Shown here one piece after another: positions 4,601 through 6,242 of a stretch of 6,242 bases of DNA. Origin of the DNA: Clostridiales bacterium UBA1779 (GTDB lineage: Bacteria > Bacillota > Clostridia > Oscillospirales > CAG-272); assembly GCA_002314565.1 (NCBI GenBank), contig DCGL01000138.1, positions 1-6,242 on the forward strand, read 5' to 3'. The notes under the pieces were generated by a model. The model was not told the origin of the DNA. It made no database searches and saw only the letters and a program-made list of their open reading frames with translations. Made by a program: the position numbers and the translations under genes. The number at the start of each line of letters is the position of its first letter. Position 1 is the stretch's first letter.

Positions 4601-4739
4601 TTTAATGGCACCTCCTGTTTTCGATATTTGACCGCGCGTGCGGCCCTTGTACCTCCCTCCGCTGAAGCACGATGTGGTACGTGCCGGGGCGTCTTCAGGC
4701 AGAATTTAATCACGCAAAAAAAGCCCTGCCAACAGAGGT
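4601..4739 (-). promoter_or_regulatory. Structured 5' leader of the rpmG operon
   Basis: The transcript from the 4746-4774 promoter would start near 4739, giving a leader of about 139 nt. Seen pairings (minus strand): CUGAA 4698-4694 with UUCAG 4666-4662, enclosing GCACG 4684-4680 with CGUGC 4671-4667 around loop UACCACAU; GGUAC 4653-4649 could pair with GUACC 4680-4676 as a pseudoknot that competes with the base of this hairpin; and GGCCGC 4645-4640 pairs with GCGGUC 4635-4630 (one G-U) around an ACGC tetraloop, 13 nt before the SD. Near the 5' end, a weak hairpin (about 4736-4721) is followed by U7 (4722-4716) and might attenuate. The leader is GC-rich at 4630-4700 against an AT-rich surround. 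I do not recognise a named riboswitch or ribosomal-protein leader. Confidence 0.5.
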
Positions 4740-4745
4740 AGCAAA

Positions 4746-4774
4746 ATTATACTACAAACGCAATCGTTTGTCAA
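4746..4774 (-). promoter_or_regulatory. Promoter of the rpmG-secE-nusG-rplK-rplA operon, with spacer palindrome
   Basis: Minus strand: TTGACA at 4774-4769, a 17-nt spacer, and TATAAT at 4751-4746, a perfect sigma-A consensus as expected for a ribosomal operon. Nearly the whole spacer is part of a perfect inverted repeat at 4754-4771: ACAAACG, CAAT, CGTTTGT (plus-strand reading), which overlaps the -35 end. A regulator could bind there; none is known to me. Confidence 0.9.
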
Positions 4775-4783
4775 TATTTTTTT

Positions 4784-4814
4784 GCCGGAAACTGAAGGTT
4801 TCAGGGCTTTTTTT
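4784..4814 (+). terminator. Hairpin with T tract on the plus strand, between aspS and the rpmG promoter
   Basis: Plus strand: GCC, G, GAAAC, loop TGAAG, GTTTC, AG, GGC, then TTTTTTT ending at 4814. The inner 5 bp are perfect and the outer CC/GG pairs are imperfectly flanked. It has a proper U tract only on the plus strand, where no gene is seen upstream. On the minus strand the same hairpin after aspS is followed by A7, so it is a poor terminator for aspS by itself. It might stop antisense transcription or be half of the long-range fold. Confidence 0.4.
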
Positions 4815-4838
4815 CTATATAATTATATAAGCGTGAAT

Positions 4839-6131
4839 TTAAGGATTGAGTCTGTCGGGTCCGCGGAATACGAACTCAGCCTCTTTGATGGTGATGCCGA
4901 GGAAGAGCATCGTCAGACGGTCGAGACCGAGGCCGAAACCGCCGTGAGGAGGGCAGCCGTAGCGGAAGAATTCGGTGTAGAACTGAACGTCCTTGCCGAG
5001 TCCCTTTTCTGCTGCGTTTGCGCAGAGCTCCTTGTATCTATGCTCACGCTGTGAGCCGGAGGTGATTTCGGTTCCTCTCCAGATGAGGTCGAAGCCCTGG
5101 GGAACTCCGTCCTTTCTCATATGGTAGAAGGGACGTTTTGCTCCGTCATAGCCGACGACGAACATAAATTCGTGACCGTAGAGCTCTTTGGCAAGCTTAT
5201 AGCTGAGGTGTTCTGCATCTGTCGTGAGGTCGCCTTTTTCGGATTCGGGAACGGTGTAGCCGTAGCGTTTCTCGATTTCATCGTAAATCTGAGCGACTGT
5301 CATAATGGGGAAGGGACGCGTGGGAACGACAACGGCATATTCTTCGCCGTAGAGACGGACGATGTCGTCGTTGAACTTGTCGTGTACTCTCTGAAGCATA
5401 TACGTGAGCATATCCTCTTCGAGGGCCATTACGTCGGTGAAGTCGTTGATATATGAGAATTCAAGGTCGAAGCCGGTGAATTCGGTTGCATGTTTTCTCG
5501 TGTATGACTTTTCGGCGCGGAAAACAGGAGCGCACTCGAAAACTCTTTCAAAGCCGGCAGCCATGGCCATCTGCTTGTAGAACTGAGGGGACTGTGCAAG
5601 GTAGGCGTCGCCGTCAAAGTAGCTGAGCTTGAAAACTTCGGCACCGGATTCAGAGGCAGCACCGATAATCTTCGGGCTGTGGAACTCGAGGAAGTCGTGG
5701 GCAAGCAGATAATCTCTGAAAGCAGAGGTCATCTCTGTCTGAAGCTTGAAGATGAGTGTGTTCTTTTCGGTACGCAGGTCAACCCAGCGGTAGTCAAGTC
5801 TTGAGTCGATGGCTGAGTCGGGGGCGATTGGAAGAGCATCGGCAATGGACTCGATGATAATCTTCTCGGGAAGAATCTCGATGCCTCCGAGCTTTACGTA
5901 ATCGTTGGCAACTGCCTTTCCTTCGATTGTTACGACTGAATCAAGGGTAATCTGATCGACTATTTCGGCAAGCTCGGGGTGCTCCTCTTTTACGAGAGTG
6001 ACCTGGATTTTGCCTGAGATATCGCGGATGACGATGAACGCCATCGTGCGCTTGTTACGAAGATTTTCTACAAAACCGGAAATTCTGACGTCTGTTCCGG
6101 GTACTATTTTAGCAATGCGTGTTCTTTCCAT
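4839..6131 (-). CDS. aspS: Aspartyl-tRNA synthetase, archaeal-type short form (possibly aspartate--tRNA(Asp/Asn) ligase)
   Basis: A class IIb synthetase that charges tRNA with aspartate in the cytoplasm. With the start chosen here it has 430 residues, the size of archaeal/eukaryotic-type AspRS; bacterial-type AspRS is near 590 because of an inserted GAD domain, absent here. Seen: OB-fold anticodon domain at about 1-100 (VRISGFVENLRNKR, FIVIRDISGKIQVTL); motif 1 around HSPKIIGAASESGAEVF; LAQSPQFYKQ; motif 2 FRAEKSYTRKH (204-214); GTEITSGSQREHR; and motif 3 GGFGLGLDR (397-405), with Asp where Glu is more common. The short form in Clostridia is often non-discriminating, also making Asp-tRNA(Asn) for GatCAB; I cannot settle this here. 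ATG 6131 is preferred over ATG 6146 because AAAGG lies 7 nt before it, MERTRIAK matches family N termini, and the earlier ATG has no SD. Confidence 0.96.
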   Translation of the reverse strand: MERTRIAKIVPGTDVRISGFVENLRNKRTMAFIVIRDISGKIQVTLVKEEHPELAEIVDQITLDSVVTIEGKAVANDYVKLGGIEILPEKIIIESIADALPIAPDSAIDSRLDYRWVDLRTEKNTLIFKLQTEMTSAFRDYLLAHDFLEFHSPKIIGAASESGAEVFKLSYFDGDAYLAQSPQFYKQMAMAAGFERVFECAPVFRAEKSYTRKHATEFTGFDLEFSYINDFTDVMALEEDMLTYMLQRVHDKFNDDIVRLYGEEYAVVVPTRPFPIMTVAQIYDEIEKRYGYTVPESEKGDLTTDAEHLSYKLAKELYGHEFMFVVGYDGAKRPFYHMRKDGVPQGFDLIWRGTEITSGSQREHRYKELCANAAEKGLGKDVQFYTEFFRYGCPPHGGFGLGLDRLTMLFLGITIKEAEFVFRGPDRLNP

Positions 6132-6138
6132 GACAGTG

Positions 6139-6143
6139 CCTTT
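6139..6143 (-). promoter_or_regulatory. Ribosome binding site choosing the internal aspS start
   Basis: AAAGG on the minus strand, 7 nt before ATG 6131-6129. The in-frame ATG at 6146-6144 has only AT-rich sequence upstream, and the SD falls inside the longer reading, which would add five residues (MKGTV) not expected in this family. Confidence 0.65.
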
Positions 6144-6164
6144 CATTTAATAAATTATCAAAAT

Positions 6165-6193
6165 ATTATATCATCTGAAAGAAAGAATGTCAA
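6165..6193 (-). promoter_or_regulatory. Promoter of aspS (perfect consensus, extended -10)
   Basis: Minus strand: TTGACA at 6193-6188, a 17-nt spacer, and TATAAT at 6170-6165, with TG just upstream making TGATATAAT. The start site is near 6158, so the leader is only about 27 nt and leaves no room for a T-box riboswitch, which many Firmicutes synthetase genes carry. A 7-bp AT-rich inverted repeat (AAAGAAT 6182-6188, ATTCTTT 6195-6201) overlaps the -35; its meaning is unclear. Confidence 0.88.
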
Positions 6194-6242
6194 TATTCTT
6201 TTTTGTAGCCGGGGGACGTAAGTGGTGGTGCAAAATGTAGCC

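Larger units (their letters stand above)
4716..4814 (-). terminator. Possible long-range terminator of aspS enclosing the rpmG promoter
   Basis: On the minus strand AAAAAAAGCCCTG (4814-4802) and CAGGGCTTTTTTT (4728-4716) are perfect 13-nt inverted repeats separated by 73 nt. RNA reading through from aspS could form this stem and meet U7 directly after it. RNA started at the internal promoter (about 4739) lacks the upstream arm and would escape. Half of the stem is an A7/T7 tract and the loop is long, so efficiency is uncertain. Confidence 0.4.

Noticed and set aside
4630..4700. T-box riboswitch or known ribosomal-protein leader
   Set aside because: The stretch GGAGGGAGGTACAAGG slightly recalls the T-box antiterminator, but the conserved TGGNACCGCG sequence and specifier stem are absent, and rpmG is not a T-box target.
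4432..4713. Minus-strand frame of 93 codons across rpmG and its leader
   Set aside because: It is out of frame with rpmG, which has CxxC motifs and a good SD; the frame's start lies in the structured leader with no SD.
4816..4829. Perfect 14-bp AT-only palindrome TATATAATTATATA after aspS
   Set aside because: Pure A/T in an AT-rich spacer; weak as a stem, no U tract, and such palindromes are frequent by chance.
6204..6242. TGTAGCC repeated at a 32-nt distance at the right edge, as the start of a repeat array
   Set aside because: Only 7 nt match, there are just two copies, and the sequence stops at the window edge; chance explains it.

Overview
The window looks like chromosomal DNA from a low-to-mid GC Gram-positive bacterium, most likely an anaerobic Clostridia member (Oscillospiraceae/Ruminococcaceae-like gut bacterium). 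The evidence is near-consensus sigma-A promoters (three are perfect TTGACA-N17-TATAAT), AGGAGG-type ribosome binding sites, a CxxC-type ribosomal protein L33, and a short archaeal-type aspartyl-tRNA synthetase of the kind found in many Clostridia. This placement is inference from family knowledge; no database search was possible.

Layout on the minus strand, in transcription order from the right edge: aspS (6131-4839) with its own promoter; then a spacer holding the promoter and a roughly 140-nt structured leader; then rpmG-secE-nusG-rplK-rplA (4600-2138), closed by a strong hairpin terminator at 2072-2109. This is the classic secretion/elongation/ribosomal-stalk-base operon. rpmG and secE are coupled through an SD that overlaps a stop codon, secE and nusG overlap as TAATG, and the nusG-rplK gap can fold into a structure resembling an L1 autoregulatory leader. 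rplJ, rplL and rpoBC, which often follow rplA, are not present.

In that place, convergent on the plus strand, lies a two-gene accessory module (1169-1871). It encodes a DUF4160 protein and a DUF2442 protein with a C-terminal helix-turn-helix-like segment, driven by a perfect promoter whose -35/-10 spacer is a palindrome. It is AT-richer than its neighbours (about 37% GC in one 60-nt sample, against about 52% in a sample of rplA) and looks like a self-regulated, toxin-antitoxin-style unit. Between the module and rplA (1872-2137) is a repeat-rich stretch with no gene: two hairpin terminators share conserved flanks, a 59-nt near-perfect hairpin lies between them, and 23/24-nt inverted repeats bracket a 145-bp segment. 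At the left edge, divergent from the module, prfC (peptide chain release factor 3) starts at a TTG codon at 933 and runs off the window.

The most notable points are a SecE with a cleavable-looking signal peptide and a roughly 60-residue acidic external segment; the DUF4160/DUF2442-HTH module and its operator-like promoter; the rpmG promoter nested inside an inverted repeat that could act as a terminator only for read-through from aspS; and the structured leader of the rpmG operon. The last 40 bases (6203-6242) hold nothing I can identify.
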